Of a stretch of 64,000 nt of DNA, positions 1-9,980 are shown piece after piece. Source of the stretch: an uncultured Aquimonas sp. (lineage in GTDB: Bacteria > Pseudomonadota > Gammaproteobacteria > Xanthomonadales > Xanthomonadaceae); contig NZ_CALART010000011.1 in the NCBI RefSeq assembly GCF_937888285.1, forward strand, positions 352,476 to 416,475. The letters are read 5' to 3'. The notes under the pieces were generated by a model. The model did not search any database. It was given only the letters and a program-made list of their open reading frames with translations, and had not been told where the DNA came from. The stretch's first letter is position 1, and each line of letters opens with the position of its first letter. Made by a program: the position numbers and the translations under genes.

Positions 1-1
1 T

Positions 2-532
2 GGCGAAGGTGCCGCCTTCTGCGTGTTGGCGCTGCGGTCCCGCATGGCATCGGCTCGACTCTTGCCTGAACTTCAGGCCTTCGCCACCGAAAACGAACCC
101 GCCCCGTGGTTCCTTGGGCGACCTACTCAAGGAAAGGGACTCACCTGCGCCATCCAGAAGTGCCTGAAACGGGAGAACGTGATCGACGCTTGCTTTGCCG
201 ACCTCAATGGCGAGGTGTGGCGCAGCAGCGAGTGGGAGTTCGCCTACCTGCGCAATGGCAGGCAGTTCCGCGACCCCTTGGATCTGCATCACCCGAGCGA
301 CAACTGGGGTGATCTGGGGGCGGCAACGGCTTCGATGCTCACCGTTCTGGTCTGCACCGAGTTCAAGGAGTCGCTGCGTGGGTATCGCAGCGCACTTGTC
401 TGCGCCTCCGCGGACACCCGCCCCACCCGAAGTGCCCTGTTGCTCACCTTGCCGGAACCATCCGCCATGGGACTGCCCTCCCAGGATTCAGGCTCCTCGC
501 AGCCGTCATCAGGAAACGGAGTCGCCTCGTGA
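2..532 (+). CDS. T6SS-associated beta-ketoacyl-synthase-like protein (3' part)
   Basis: The reading frame is open from base 2, so the gene starts outside the window and only about 176 C-terminal residues are seen. The first residues read GEGAAFCVL, and later HHPSDNWGDLGAA matches the region around the second active-site His/Asn of thiolase-fold ketoacyl synthases. Such proteins are regular companions of DUF4150 spike-tip genes in T6SS loci, where their role is unknown. The catalytic Cys, if present, lies upstream of the window. The stop overlaps the next start by 4 nt (GTGA), so translation is probably coupled. The Ser/Pro-rich tail has no recognisable function. Assignment to the fold is an inference from two short motifs and the neighbours. 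Confidence 0.6.
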   Translation, partial: GEGAAFCVLALRSRMASARLLPELQAFATENEPAPWFLGRPTQGKGLTCAIQKCLKRENVIDACFADLNGEVWRSSEWEFAYLRNGRQFRDPLDLHHPSDNWGDLGAATASMLTVLVCTEFKESLRGYRSALVCASADTRPTRSALLLTLPEPSAMGLPSQDSGSSQPSSGNGVAS

Positions 533-1041
533 TCCCGAACATCATCGTCAATGGCCTGACCATCGTGCACAAGGACAGCGATGGCAGCATCACGAGCGGG
601 GCCCCGGACTTCTGCAAGACGCCTGGCGCCGGCGTGGTGCCTTACGTGAATGTGGCTTTCTCCCGCGATCTGGTCAAGGGCAGCAGGACGGTACGCACGA
701 ACGGTGTTCCAGCCGCCCTGAAGAACTCCGAGTTCAAGCCGAGCTTTGGTGACGAGCCCGGCATCGGTGGCGGCGTCATCTCGGGCGTCAATCGCGGGTG
801 GGCGAAGTTCACCAACTACAGCCGCGACGTCTTCATTGAGGGCCGCAATGCGGCTCGCCTGTCGGATCCGATGATGATGAACGGCAACAATCCAAACACC
901 CAGGGCCCGGCCGAGATTCAGGGAAATCTGAACGGACCGGGCGGCATCCTCTGCCGAATCTTCTGCTGGTGCGACAGCGGCGGAAAGAGCGGGGACGACT
1001 TCATCGAGCTCCGCGAGTACGACTCGTCCACGATCGCCTGA
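529..1041 (+). CDS. DUF4150 PAAR-like T6SS spike-tip protein
   Basis: 170 residues. The family pattern is clear: VNGLTIVHKDSDG near the N-terminus, then DFCKTP, VPYVNVA, DLVKGS, EFKPSFGDEPG, GGGVISG and a NAARLSDPMM segment. DUF4150 proteins are PAAR-like caps that sit on the VgrG tip and carry or recruit toxins. After the domain there is a short Cys-rich segment (LCRIFCWC), often the joint to a fused toxin in relatives. Here the chain stops about 30 residues later and the toxin candidate is a separate gene 24 nt downstream. The GTG start at 529 overlaps the preceding stop. Confidence 0.85.
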   Translation: MIPNIIVNGLTIVHKDSDGSITSGAPDFCKTPGAGVVPYVNVAFSRDLVKGSRTVRTNGVPAALKNSEFKPSFGDEPGIGGGVISGVNRGWAKFTNYSRDVFIEGRNAARLSDPMMMNGNNPNTQGPAEIQGNLNGPGGILCRIFCWCDSGGKSGDDFIELREYDSSTIA

Positions 1042-1065
1042 GCGACTGACAGACACCCAACCGCC

Positions 1066-1686
1066 ATGACCAGCCCGAAGGAGCGTTGCTTCGAAGCCGC
1101 TTGGAACAAGTACAAGGAAACGTTTCAGGACGACATGGATCTGGAAGTCCAGAAGCCATGGGGTCAACGCACGGACGGCACCTGGGACAGCAACTACAGC
1201 CACTTCTGGAATGCCATCAACAGCTTCATGAAGTATGTCCGAGGCGAGGGCGGCACCACCCAGCAGGTGCGGATACCGGACCTGACCGTGAACCAGGGCG
1301 GACGAACCAGCGTTCTGGACCTGAAATTCACGCGCGCGGACGGCACGATCGATAGCTGGTCCAATCGCCCAGGCGCAGGAACGGGAACGCTGCAGCAGGA
1401 CGACTACAAAGACATAAACCGCCAGATGAACGATGGCAACGATCCGCACGGAGGAGATCCAAGGCTGGACCCCGAAAAGTGCGGATGTGACCAACCGAAC
1501 GGCACGCAGACGGCCCCGATCCGCGTGTTCTACGACCAGTATTCGGAAAGCTTCTCGACGGATCGCGTCGACCCGCTTCGCCCGCGGCTGGGCCCGATCA
1601 GGCTGCCCAAGCCTGCGCGCGCACCGGTGCCCGGACGCATGCCGGGCGGCGTTCGTCTCCCGCCGATTCGCGTACCGTTTCCCTAG
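1066..1686 (+). CDS. Candidate T6SS nuclease effector, PD-(D/E)XK fold
   Basis: 206 residues, no signal peptide, directly after the spike-tip gene and before an immunity-type gene. Residues 70-88 (IPDLTV, then LDLKF) fit the PD-x(n)-(D/E)-x-K nuclease core with D72, D85 and K87, and Q110 and Y114 form a Q-x3-Y motif (QQDDY) typical of RecB-like members. The predicted job is DNA cleavage in a rival cell after T6SS delivery. The last 45 residues are strikingly Arg/Pro-rich (repeated RLP, RVP and PIR units) and are not part of the nuclease core; they may be an adaptor-binding or DNA-contacting tail. Family membership is inferred from motifs and context. The start ATG at 1066 is 24 nt past the previous stop. 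Confidence 0.65.
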   Translation: MTSPKERCFEAAWNKYKETFQDDMDLEVQKPWGQRTDGTWDSNYSHFWNAINSFMKYVRGEGGTTQQVRIPDLTVNQGGRTSVLDLKFTRADGTIDSWSNRPGAGTGTLQQDDYKDINRQMNDGNDPHGGDPRLDPEKCGCDQPNGTQTAPIRVFYDQYSESFSTDRVDPLRPRLGPIRLPKPARAPVPGRMPGGVRLPPIRVPFP

Positions 1687-1700
1687 ACTTGGACCCTTCA

Positions 1701-2792
1701 ATGGCTCTGCCGATGCCCCACCTCTGGCCGATGCTGAACTTCGATGCTGACGGTCTGCCGCTCATTCGCCCCTGCCTGCATTTCGAAGCCCACGTCGCCT
1801 GGGCCGAAGGCCCTGAAATCCTGGATTTCTATGAGAAGGCGCGGTCGACCCTGGGGGCACTGCTGACGCACACCGATGCGGGTGCACGAAAGCTTGTGCC
1901 GGTTTCGCCCCGCACCGATGCGCTGGTGCCAACATGGTGCGCTGCCCCGACCCCCGCGCCCAAGAAGATCTACCAGTGCCATATGCAGGGCGGTGATCGC
2001 GGAGTGTCCGAAGCCACACTCGACATCGATTTCGCAATGCGGCGTTACGAAAGACCGACGCCCGCACAAGTGGAGCTGGCGTGGCGGAACCCCAACTCCG
2101 CGCCCTGGCTGCGAACCTCCGTGGTGCGTGTGACTTTTCCCCTCGACCATCCGATGGCCGCGCCGGAAGCCTTCCTTCGATGGTTGCAGAGCCTGAAGAT
2201 CCTCAACGAGGCCCGTACGGTTTCGGCCACGGCCGGCTTTGCCATCAACGTCGAGTTGGCCAATCCGCCCGCATCGGCCTTCGAAACAGTCAGAGACCGT
2301 GCAAGCGCGCAGCTCCTGCGCTTCCCGGGCCTGGATGCGGCGAGCACCGCGCTCGGCGTGGGAACCGACCTCTTCCAGCGCTGCTTCGAGTACATGGACT
2401 TCATGGGAGAGGCAGTGGGCAGGCCCTACATCAAGCGGGTCAACTGGCTGACCTTCCTGACAGAAGACCAGGTCAGGTTCATTGGTGGGGCTGACGCCCT
2501 TCACCGTCGGTTGTCAGAAATGCCCGCCATCAGACTCCACCCGGTCGGCAAAGGTCTCCTGGTGCAGGCCGGACCGACCCCGCGCCTTGGCGATGTTACA
2601 GAGAACGACGTTCCGCCCGAGTACTGCCTTGTCGCGGACGCACTCCAACGTCTTCGCTTGCCCCGAATCAAGGCGCACAGCCTGAACGCAGAGTTTCGAC
2701 TGGACGGTTGCCGACGTTGGTTGAGCATGCTGGAAGGTTGTTCCTCCGCTGCAGCGTCGGCGATGCGCCGAGTGACGCTGGAGGCCCCATGA
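1701..2792 (+). CDS. DUF3396-type T6SS immunity protein
   Basis: About 363 residues from the ATG at 1701; an in-frame TTG at 1689 is possible but less likely. The protein is cytoplasmic in character. The segment IKRVNWLTFLTEDQVRFIGG near residue 255 is the hallmark of DUF3396 'type VI immunity family' proteins (usual form LNWLTFLG...GG). It lies directly after the nuclease candidate, the usual toxin-immunity order, so it probably binds and neutralises that toxin. Length fits the family (roughly 340-400 residues). The pairing is inferred from position; no binding data are visible in sequence. Confidence 0.7.
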   Translation: MALPMPHLWPMLNFDADGLPLIRPCLHFEAHVAWAEGPEILDFYEKARSTLGALLTHTDAGARKLVPVSPRTDALVPTWCAAPTPAPKKIYQCHMQGGDRGVSEATLDIDFAMRRYERPTPAQVELAWRNPNSAPWLRTSVVRVTFPLDHPMAAPEAFLRWLQSLKILNEARTVSATAGFAINVELANPPASAFETVRDRASAQLLRFPGLDAASTALGVGTDLFQRCFEYMDFMGEAVGRPYIKRVNWLTFLTEDQVRFIGGADALHRRLSEMPAIRLHPVGKGLLVQAGPTPRLGDVTENDVPPEYCLVADALQRLRLPRIKAHSLNAEFRLDGCRRWLSMLEGCSSAAASAMRRVTLEAP

Positions 2793-2826
2793 ACCCGTCA
2801 CATGCACGTTGCGTTCAGGACCGCAG

Positions 2827-3558
2827 ATGAAGCTGTGGACCGTTGACGCACGAGGAGAAGCCCTGAAGCATCTCGAAGGCAGGTCTGAAGGATCGACCCC
2901 TCGCGCGCGCGACCTGGAGTGGTCGGATCCGCTGCCGTTGTTCGCATCAGCAGTGGCGCGCGGACTGGCAGTGGAGGCAGGAGACGCGGAGACCCAGGTT
3001 TTCCGAATCGTGGATGTTTGCTGGGAATCTTCCACGCTTCGGCAGCGCTGGCGAGCGGAAGTTGCCAACCTGCACCCTGGCTACGCTCGCGTCTTGGCCA
3101 ATCTGCTGCGTGCCCCGGGTTGCGAAGCAATCATGGTGACCGAAACCGACGGCACCGATGGCCACAGTCGACCACTGGATCTGGCGGTTCCGTATCCCAG
3201 GGCGCCGCGAAGCCAGGCTCCTGAATTCCGCTATTCACCCCCCGAACCCCAAGCCATTCTGCGCCAGCGCAGCCTTCGCCTCGCAATCGGTTCAGCGGCG
3301 CTCGACCCGGCCGAGCTGGTGCCTGACCTTGATCTATGGAGCGAACTCGTGTGCCGAAGCGGATTCGCCCCCTCCGGGAGAGATCCGCGCGACGCCGGGA
3401 CTTTTCCAGCGGGCGCCTATGTCTCCGATCGGATGAGCGTAGCCGTCGATTTCGAAGGAATCTTCCTCGTCGATGAGGCTGCCTTCGAGTCACCGCTTCG
3501 ATGGGCGCAGCGCTTGCTCACCCGTGGCTTGGCGATCACCAGCCTTGAGGTTGCCTGA
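2827..3558 (+). CDS. Uncharacterised protein of the T6SS cassette
   Basis: 243 residues from the ATG at 2827 (CAGGA just upstream); an in-frame TTG at 2809 would add six residues. I do not recognise the family. No signal peptide or membrane segment is visible. The composition is that of an acidic, globular cytoplasmic protein (DLEWSDPLPLFASAVARGLAV near the start, GIFLVDEAAFESPLRWAQRLL near the end). It lies between the immunity gene and the TIGR02270-like gene with only 2 nt to the latter, so it is part of the same transcription unit. Possible roles are effector chaperone/adaptor or second immunity factor; both are guesses from position. Confidence 0.6.
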   Translation: MKLWTVDARGEALKHLEGRSEGSTPRARDLEWSDPLPLFASAVARGLAVEAGDAETQVFRIVDVCWESSTLRQRWRAEVANLHPGYARVLANLLRAPGCEAIMVTETDGTDGHSRPLDLAVPYPRAPRSQAPEFRYSPPEPQAILRQRSLRLAIGSAALDPAELVPDLDLWSELVCRSGFAPSGRDPRDAGTFPAGAYVSDRMSVAVDFEGIFLVDEAAFESPLRWAQRLLTRGLAITSLEVA

Positions 3559-3560
3559 AC

Positions 3561-4721
3561 ATGCCGGTCAGCGAGGTCGAATTCCAGCGCAGCTTCTGCG
3601 CGGAACACCTTGACGAGGCCGAGTACCTCCTGCAGCAGCGGGCATCGCTGGTCGAGCGCTCCTTCGCAGACCGCCCGCATCTGCAAGCGAACGATCTGCG
3701 CCTGCTCGCCCACATGCAAGGCCTTCTGCTTCGCGCCGACGAAGCATGGGCAATGCTGCGGGAGGCACTTCGGCGGCGGCCATGCGGCTCGTTGCTGCAG
3801 TTGGGCGCCTGGTTGGCTCTTTCGCGTCAAGACCCCTCTGGCGTGGAAGACGCATGCGCCATTGTGGGCGCCCCGCTGGCGTCGCGGCTCGCGCCCGCAG
3901 AGCTGGTGCGCTGGTTGCCCAACGAAGCCCACGATTGGCTGCTCGCCCAACCGGTTGATGCGGGCCAGCCTGAAATGATCGCTCTTCAGGCCCAGGCACG
4001 CGCGGGGCAGAACGCTTTCCTGGACTGGCTGACCGCACTCCCGCTGGAGTCCCTGCTCTCGGGCCCGCACGGAGAATGGCTGGAAGTCCAGCTTGCTCAG
4101 GCACTGATTGTCAGCGACCAGTTGCCCAGTCGGGATCGGGTACGAGGCCTGCAGGCCATCGAGTGCCTGTCCTGGGCTTGCCTCGTAGCTCTGATGCGCC
4201 ACGGTTGTGCGACCCCTGCCGCACATGAGCGGGCTTGGACTATTCCGCCCAGCCATGCGCTCGCGGAACCCGTCCTGGTAGCGGCAGCGTCTGCTTCGAG
4301 GCCGGAGATCAGCCTCCCTCGCATCACGAACCTGTTCGCTGGTCTGCGTCGTCGCGAGGCTCTCTGGTGCAGCGCCGCCTCAGGTGCAGCGGGCGTCCTG
4401 CCGCACCTGCTGCGCCACCTGCGCGGCCCTGAGGCCGAGCTTGCCCGCCTCGGCCTGTTCGCTCTGTTGGGCGTGCCCGAGCATCTGGCTAACGAAAGCG
4501 ACCCCCAAGTCGACAGCACGATCGAGGACAGAGCCAAGGCCCTGGCCGCGGATCCGGGTCTGCAGCTCCGCCTGTTGGACGGCAAAGCCCGTACGGATGA
4601 CGTGATCGTCGACGCCATGAAGCAAGGCTTCCAGTTTCAACGGATACTCGCCTGGCGTGTCGCGCCACCGGCGGTGCGCCTCCGCGCATACGATCCGTGG
4701 CGGCCGACGTTTACCGCCTGA
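3561..4721 (+). CDS. TIGR02270-like T6SS accessory protein
   Basis: 386 residues. The N-terminal pattern HLDEAEYLLQQRASLVERSF followed by LRLLAHMQGLLLRADEAW resembles the TIGR02270 family, alpha-helical proteins found in T6SS clusters with unknown biochemical role. The rest is rich in short Ala/Leu helices (for example AELARLGLFALLGVPEHL) consistent with HEAT-like repeats. The start is 2 nt after the previous stop. It closes the T6SS cassette: a 179-bp convergent spacer follows, with the methyltransferase gene on the other strand. Assignment rests on remembered family pattern rather than a search. Confidence 0.55.
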   Translation: MPVSEVEFQRSFCAEHLDEAEYLLQQRASLVERSFADRPHLQANDLRLLAHMQGLLLRADEAWAMLREALRRRPCGSLLQLGAWLALSRQDPSGVEDACAIVGAPLASRLAPAELVRWLPNEAHDWLLAQPVDAGQPEMIALQAQARAGQNAFLDWLTALPLESLLSGPHGEWLEVQLAQALIVSDQLPSRDRVRGLQAIECLSWACLVALMRHGCATPAAHERAWTIPPSHALAEPVLVAAASASRPEISLPRITNLFAGLRRREALWCSAASGAAGVLPHLLRHLRGPEAELARLGLFALLGVPEHLANESDPQVDSTIEDRAKALAADPGLQLRLLDGKARTDDVIVDAMKQGFQFQRILAWRVAPPAVRLRAYDPWRPTFTA

Positions 4722-4900
4722 GCCGCTCGGGGAAGTCGAGTTGTCCCATGCACAACCGGACGGCCGAATCCGCAGGGGCTCCGCGACGCCTGGAGACATC
4801 GGCGCCCCAGATGCTGCTGGGGCCGGAGCACTATCCCGAAGCCGGGGCGGGCAGCAGCTCGCACCGCGTCAGCCCACCATTTGGACGGCCCGTCGTCAGC

Positions 4901-5689
4901 TCACTCGGGCCGCGACGCGAGCACAGTCAGCATGTCCACCTGAAGTTGCGGGCCAGGATTCCCGGGTGCCGCGCGCCATCGGGTTGCCTTGCCGGGAAGA
5001 TCTTCCTGGCGTAGTGACCCCTCGTCCAACGCTTGTCGCGCCCAGTGGAGAGCCGCCGTTCCACGCAGGATCTGGCGCCACCCGACCAGCGAATGTTGAT
5101 CGCGCTCTTCGACGTGCACGAGCATCCCGCAGGAGCGCAGGTCGGCGGCAAGGGTTTTGGCGAGTGCCGGATGGCGGACGCTGCCAACATAGCGAGCCAA
5201 CAAAGCCTGCAGGCGACTGTCGGCCTGCCCAACCCAGCGCAACGCGCAGTAGTCGAACAGCGAGATGAACATGCTTCCTCCTGGACGAAGCACTCGGATC
5301 ACTTCCGACAATGCGTGCTCGACAACGGCGACATGCGAGAGCACACGGTCGCACCAGCAGAGCCCGAACCACTGATCGGGAAAGGGCAGAGCCTCTGCTT
5401 GAGCGCGCACCAGCTCGAGTCGTGTACCAAGCACGGTTCGAGAACGAGCGCGCTCCAACAAGGCGCTGCTCGGATCGATACCCACGGCCATACCAGCAAG
5501 CCCTGCGGCTCGGGCGAGCGTTTCGAGGGCGCCGCCTTCACCGCAGCCCAGATCCAACACGGCAGACCCACAGGGATCAGGAAACGCTGGCAACCATCGC
5601 TCGACTGCTGCAGGGCCCACCTTCGAGCGCGCCATATCGCTCGCCAAGCGACGAACCCGGGAGTAACCGTCCAGCCTTGCGAAATCCAT
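4901..5689 (-). CDS. Class I SAM-dependent methyltransferase
   Basis: 262 residues. Motif I (VLDLGCGEGG, about residue 45) binds S-adenosylmethionine, an acidic residue in VGIDPS follows at the end of strand 2, and RVLRPGGSMFISLFD is the typical post-motif III region of UbiE/Methyltransf_11 enzymes. The substrate is not evident. It starts 14 nt downstream of the aldose dehydrogenase stop on the same strand, so both may be co-transcribed, although a functional link is not obvious. It converges with the T6SS cassette across a 179-bp spacer that holds a weak hairpin (4804-4823) but no T tract. Confidence 0.8.
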   Translation of the reverse strand: MDFARLDGYSRVRRLASDMARSKVGPAAVERWLPAFPDPCGSAVLDLGCGEGGALETLARAAGLAGMAVGIDPSSALLERARSRTVLGTRLELVRAQAEALPFPDQWFGLCWCDRVLSHVAVVEHALSEVIRVLRPGGSMFISLFDYCALRWVGQADSRLQALLARYVGSVRHPALAKTLAADLRSCGMLVHVEERDQHSLVGWRQILRGTAALHWARQALDEGSLRQEDLPGKATRWRAAPGNPGPQLQVDMLTVLASRPE

Positions 5690-5703
5690 ACGTGGGCTTC
5701 GCC

Positions 5704-6930
5704 TCAGCCCGCCAGCTCGACCTTCAGCACGCGCCCCTGGGTTTCATCGGTGACCACGTAGACCGCACCGTCCGGGCCGACGCGCACGTCGCGGATGCGC
5801 CAGCCAAGGTCTTCCAGCAGGCGCTCTTCGCCGGTCACGGCATCGCCATCGAGCGTGAGGCGGATCAGCGCGCGCTGCGCCAGCGCACCGACGAACAGGC
5901 TGTGCTTCCAGGCGGGGAAACGCTCGTGGTTGTAGAAGGCCATGCCGCTGACGCCCGGCGACACCGGCCAGACATGGTGCGGATTCTCCATGCCCTCGAC
6001 GGTCTCGCCCTTGGCCTCCGGAATGACTTCACCCGAGTAGTTGATGCCATGGGTAGCGATCGGCCAGCCGTAGTTCTTGCCCGGCTGCGGGATGTTGATC
6101 TCGTCGCCGCCCTTGGGCCCGTGTTCGTGGGTCCAGAGCGCGCCGGTCCAGGGGTTCAGCGCCGCGCCCTGCTGGTTGCGGTGGCCGTAGCTCCAGAACT
6201 CCGGCAGCACGCCGTCCTGGCCCAGGAAGGGATTGTCGGCCGGCACCGAGCCATCCAGGTTCACCCGGATCACGCCGCCCATGTGGCTGGACAGATCCTG
6301 CGCGCTCGGGCGTACGCCGCGGTCGCCCAGGGTGATGAAGAGGTGGCCCTGGCCGTCGAACACGAGGCGGGAGCCGAAATGGTGGCGGGTGTCGAGCTTG
6401 GGCGTCTGGCTGAAGATGACCTGCACGTCTTCCAGCCCGGTGTCGGTCAGCCGCGCATGCGCCACCGCCGTGCTGGCCAGACGACCTTCGCCCGGTTCGG
6501 CATAGCTCAGGTAGATGCGCTGGCTCTGCGCGAAGTCGGGCGCGGGCACCACATCGAACAGACCGCCCTGCCCTTCGGCCACCACGGCCGGAACGCCGGC
6601 CAGGGGCGCAGAGAGCGCGCCATCGGCGGCAATGATCCGCAGGCGGCCAGGTCGCTCGGTCACCAGCATGCGGCCGTCCGGCAGGTGCGCAAGCGCCCAG
6701 GGATTCTCCAGCCCGCTGGCGACGGTGCTGACGCTGATCGCGCCGAGCTGGCTGGAGAGCTGCCGCGCCGGTTCAGCGGATGCTGCAGGCGCCGCGGTCG
6801 CAGCGGCAGCTGGGGCGGCCGCAGCGGCAGCGGGCGCATCCGACTGCGGCTGCGAACAGGCGGCGAGACTGAGGCTCAGGCCCAGCGCGAGCACCAGCGG
6901 GGCTTGGCGGAACGAGAAGGATCGGGGCAT
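5704..6930 (-). CDS. PQQ-dependent aldose sugar dehydrogenase (lipoprotein)
   Basis: 408 residues from the ATG at 6930; the frame extends upstream to 6963 but the later start puts the signal peptide at the N-terminus. The lipobox LAAC (lipidated Cys near residue 25) is followed by a long Ala/Pro linker, then a six-bladed GSDH propeller beginning GLENPWALAHLPDG. HHFGSRLVFD, GDRGVRPSAQDL and SYGHRNQQG match soluble aldose dehydrogenases of the YliI type, which oxidise aldoses to lactones with PQQ. It should act in the periplasm anchored to a membrane. Electron acceptor unknown; the exported one-heme protein encoded just upstream on the same strand is a candidate partner. Confidence 0.85.
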   Translation of the reverse strand: MPRSFSFRQAPLVLALGLSLSLAACSQPQSDAPAAAAAAPAAAATAAPAASAEPARQLSSQLGAISVSTVASGLENPWALAHLPDGRMLVTERPGRLRIIAADGALSAPLAGVPAVVAEGQGGLFDVVPAPDFAQSQRIYLSYAEPGEGRLASTAVAHARLTDTGLEDVQVIFSQTPKLDTRHHFGSRLVFDGQGHLFITLGDRGVRPSAQDLSSHMGGVIRVNLDGSVPADNPFLGQDGVLPEFWSYGHRNQQGAALNPWTGALWTHEHGPKGGDEINIPQPGKNYGWPIATHGINYSGEVIPEAKGETVEGMENPHHVWPVSPGVSGMAFYNHERFPAWKHSLFVGALAQRALIRLTLDGDAVTGEERLLEDLGWRIRDVRVGPDGAVYVVTDETQGRVLKVELAG

Positions 6931-7049
6931 GGGGCACTCCAGGCGGGATCGAAGGCCGCCCACGATAGCGCCCCGCGCGTTAGCCGAATGTCCCGGAAGT
7001 CGCGGTGGCTGCGGCTTGCTGCGGGCCGTCCTGGTGCCGGCAGATCGGC

Positions 7050-7598
7050 TCAGCGCGCGGGCCGGCCGACACCGGCGGCAGGCTCGAAGCCATCGCCGAA
7101 CAGCAGCGGCGGCGTAAACTCACGCGCGCCCTGCTGGATCCAGTCGCGGATCAGCGCCTGCTCGGCCAAGGGAATAGGCATGCGTCCGCGCGGCATGCGC
7201 TCACCGGCTTCAGGCAGATCACAGTTGATCTTTTCGAACAGATAGCTCGCTACCGCCTGCCCGGGCTGCACCCGCTGGCGTGCGGGCACCTGCACGCTGG
7301 GCATCTCGACCAGTTGGATCCAGGAGTCTTCCTCGTTGAGGCTCAGGTCAGCCGACGGCGAGCTGCCGAAGTTGACGTGACAGTTGGAGCAGCGGATCTC
7401 CCAGATCGGCTGGATCTGCGTGTAGTAGTCAATGCGCGGGGTCGGCGCCTGCGTCGAGAGATCCGAGCATCCGCTGGCCTGGGCCTGGGCTGCGCCCGGC
7501 ACGCCAAGCACCAGATGGGCGATCAGACCGACAGGGACACAGGCGCGCAGCGCGGCGGCGTGGACTCGCCCCAAGGGCGTGATGGCAGGGCTGGACAT
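7050..7598 (-). CDS. Exported one-heme cytochrome-like protein with DGFE tail
   Basis: 182 residues from the ATG at 7598; the open frame continues upstream to 7676 but that stretch lacks signal-peptide character. A hydrophobic N-terminal segment (VGLIAHLVLGVPGAAQA) ends in an AxA-type cleavage site. One CxxCH heme motif (C70, C73, H74) lies in PIWEIRCSNCH, followed by a helical domain ending LIRDWIQQGA, the layout of planctomycete-type cytochrome c domains. The last 20 residues contain FGDGFE, the signature shared by other exported proteins in this window. Located 119 bp upstream of the sugar dehydrogenase on the same strand, so a redox link is plausible but unproven. Confidence 0.65.
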   Translation of the reverse strand: MSSPAITPLGRVHAAALRACVPVGLIAHLVLGVPGAAQAQASGCSDLSTQAPTPRIDYYTQIQPIWEIRCSNCHVNFGSSPSADLSLNEEDSWIQLVEMPSVQVPARQRVQPGQAVASYLFEKINCDLPEAGERMPRGRMPIPLAEQALIRDWIQQGAREFTPPLLFGDGFEPAAGVGRPAR

Positions 7599-7785
7599 GG
7601 CGGGCACTTCTGCTGGCGGCGGCTCCGCGCGGGACGCGGAGGAGGCTGCCGATGCTTGACCCTCGCGCCGCGGCACGCAAGTCCGCGGTCTGCGCAGCGC
7701 GTCGCAGAACCACGCATTCGATGCACCGTTCCGGCCCGGATCGATGCGTGCGGACCTCAGCTTCGCGGCTCGAATGAGCGCACAG

Positions 7786-7813
7786 GGCGAGCCCGGCCAT
7801 GGCAGGGCTCGCC
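7786..7813 (-). terminator. Hairpin downstream of the exported-protein gene
   Basis: A 9-bp stem (GGCGAGCCC / GGGCTCGCC) closes a 10-nt loop that is itself partly palindromic. It lies 45 bp past the stop of the minus-strand gene at 7859. There is no T tract, so terminator activity is uncertain. Confidence 0.35.
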
Positions 7814-7858
7814 TGCTCGGGCAGAACAGCGGAAGCAGGATGATCCTGCGTGCCCGCC

Positions 7859-8422
7859 TCAGTTCCCCGGGCTGGCGTCGATGCGTCGCACCACGCGCAG
7901 CGTGCGGCCTTCGCCCTCAGGCCCGGACAGGTCAAGGCCGTCGGCCTCGGCTTCCGCCAGGGCGCGGGCGACCAGGGCGTCGAGATCCTCGGTGTCGACC
8001 GTACCGTCGCCGGCGAGGCGGATCACCCGCACCTTGGCGTCGGCGTGCTCCGCGCCCTCTTCGGATGCATCACGCTTGATGACCAGGGTGCGGACTTCGC
8101 CGTCGCCGGCGACCGCATCGGCCGCCAGGTGCATCACCTTCGGCATGCGCACCACATGAGTCTCGCCTGCCACCTCGATGCTCAGACCCTGCTCATTGCG
8201 GCTGACGACGGCCGGAAGACCGGTATCGGTGAACAGCTGCCGACTCTGGCCGGGCTGCAGGGCGATCAGATCCACCTCGATGCGCTGCTCGGCGCCGTTC
8301 GCCTGCAGGTAGACCTGGGCGACATCGCGACCGCTCGCCTGCGCGGTGGCGAGGCTTACGAACAGGCCGAGGCCTGCGAAGGCCAGGCCAAGCAGGGAGG
8401 GGGCGGACAGGAACTGCTTCAT
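7859..8422 (-). CDS. Small exported protein of unknown function
   Basis: 187 residues, started at the ATG at 8422 because AAGGAG stands 7 nt before it and the first 28 residues (ending ATAQA) form a signal peptide. The mature protein is acidic with a high content of beta-like segments (DVAQVYLQANGAEQRIEVDL, VRTLVIKRDA, KVRVIRLAGD, RTLRVVRRID). I do not recognise a family. It lies downstream of the two-component operon on the same strand, separated by 178 bp, so it may be a target of that regulator or its periplasmic partner; this is positional inference only. Confidence 0.6.
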   Translation of the reverse strand: MKQFLSAPSLLGLAFAGLGLFVSLATAQASGRDVAQVYLQANGAEQRIEVDLIALQPGQSRQLFTDTGLPAVVSRNEQGLSIEVAGETHVVRMPKVMHLAADAVAGDGEVRTLVIKRDASEEGAEHADAKVRVIRLAGDGTVDTEDLDALVARALAEAEADGLDLSGPEGEGRTLRVVRRIDASPGN

Positions 8423-8600
8423 GGGACTCTCCTTAGTCGTGGTTCGGGTGCGAAGCCGATCGGCGTCGCACTGCTGGCTTAGCAGCCTCCGTGCCAAGCG
8501 CTAATCCCCTGAAAATCAGAGTCTTGCGACGCCAAGGCGGACTGCTATGGGCGCCCGATCCGCAGCTGGGGATTGGCGAGCCCGGTATCGGGACTGCCCT

Positions 8601-9969
<1,369 letters not shown>

Positions 9970-9980
<11 letters not shown>

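Noticed and set aside
4804..4823. Hairpin GCCCCAG/CTGGGGC as a terminator of the T6SS cassette
   Set aside because: Only 7 bp, no T tract, and 83 bp from the stop; too weak to list as a feature.
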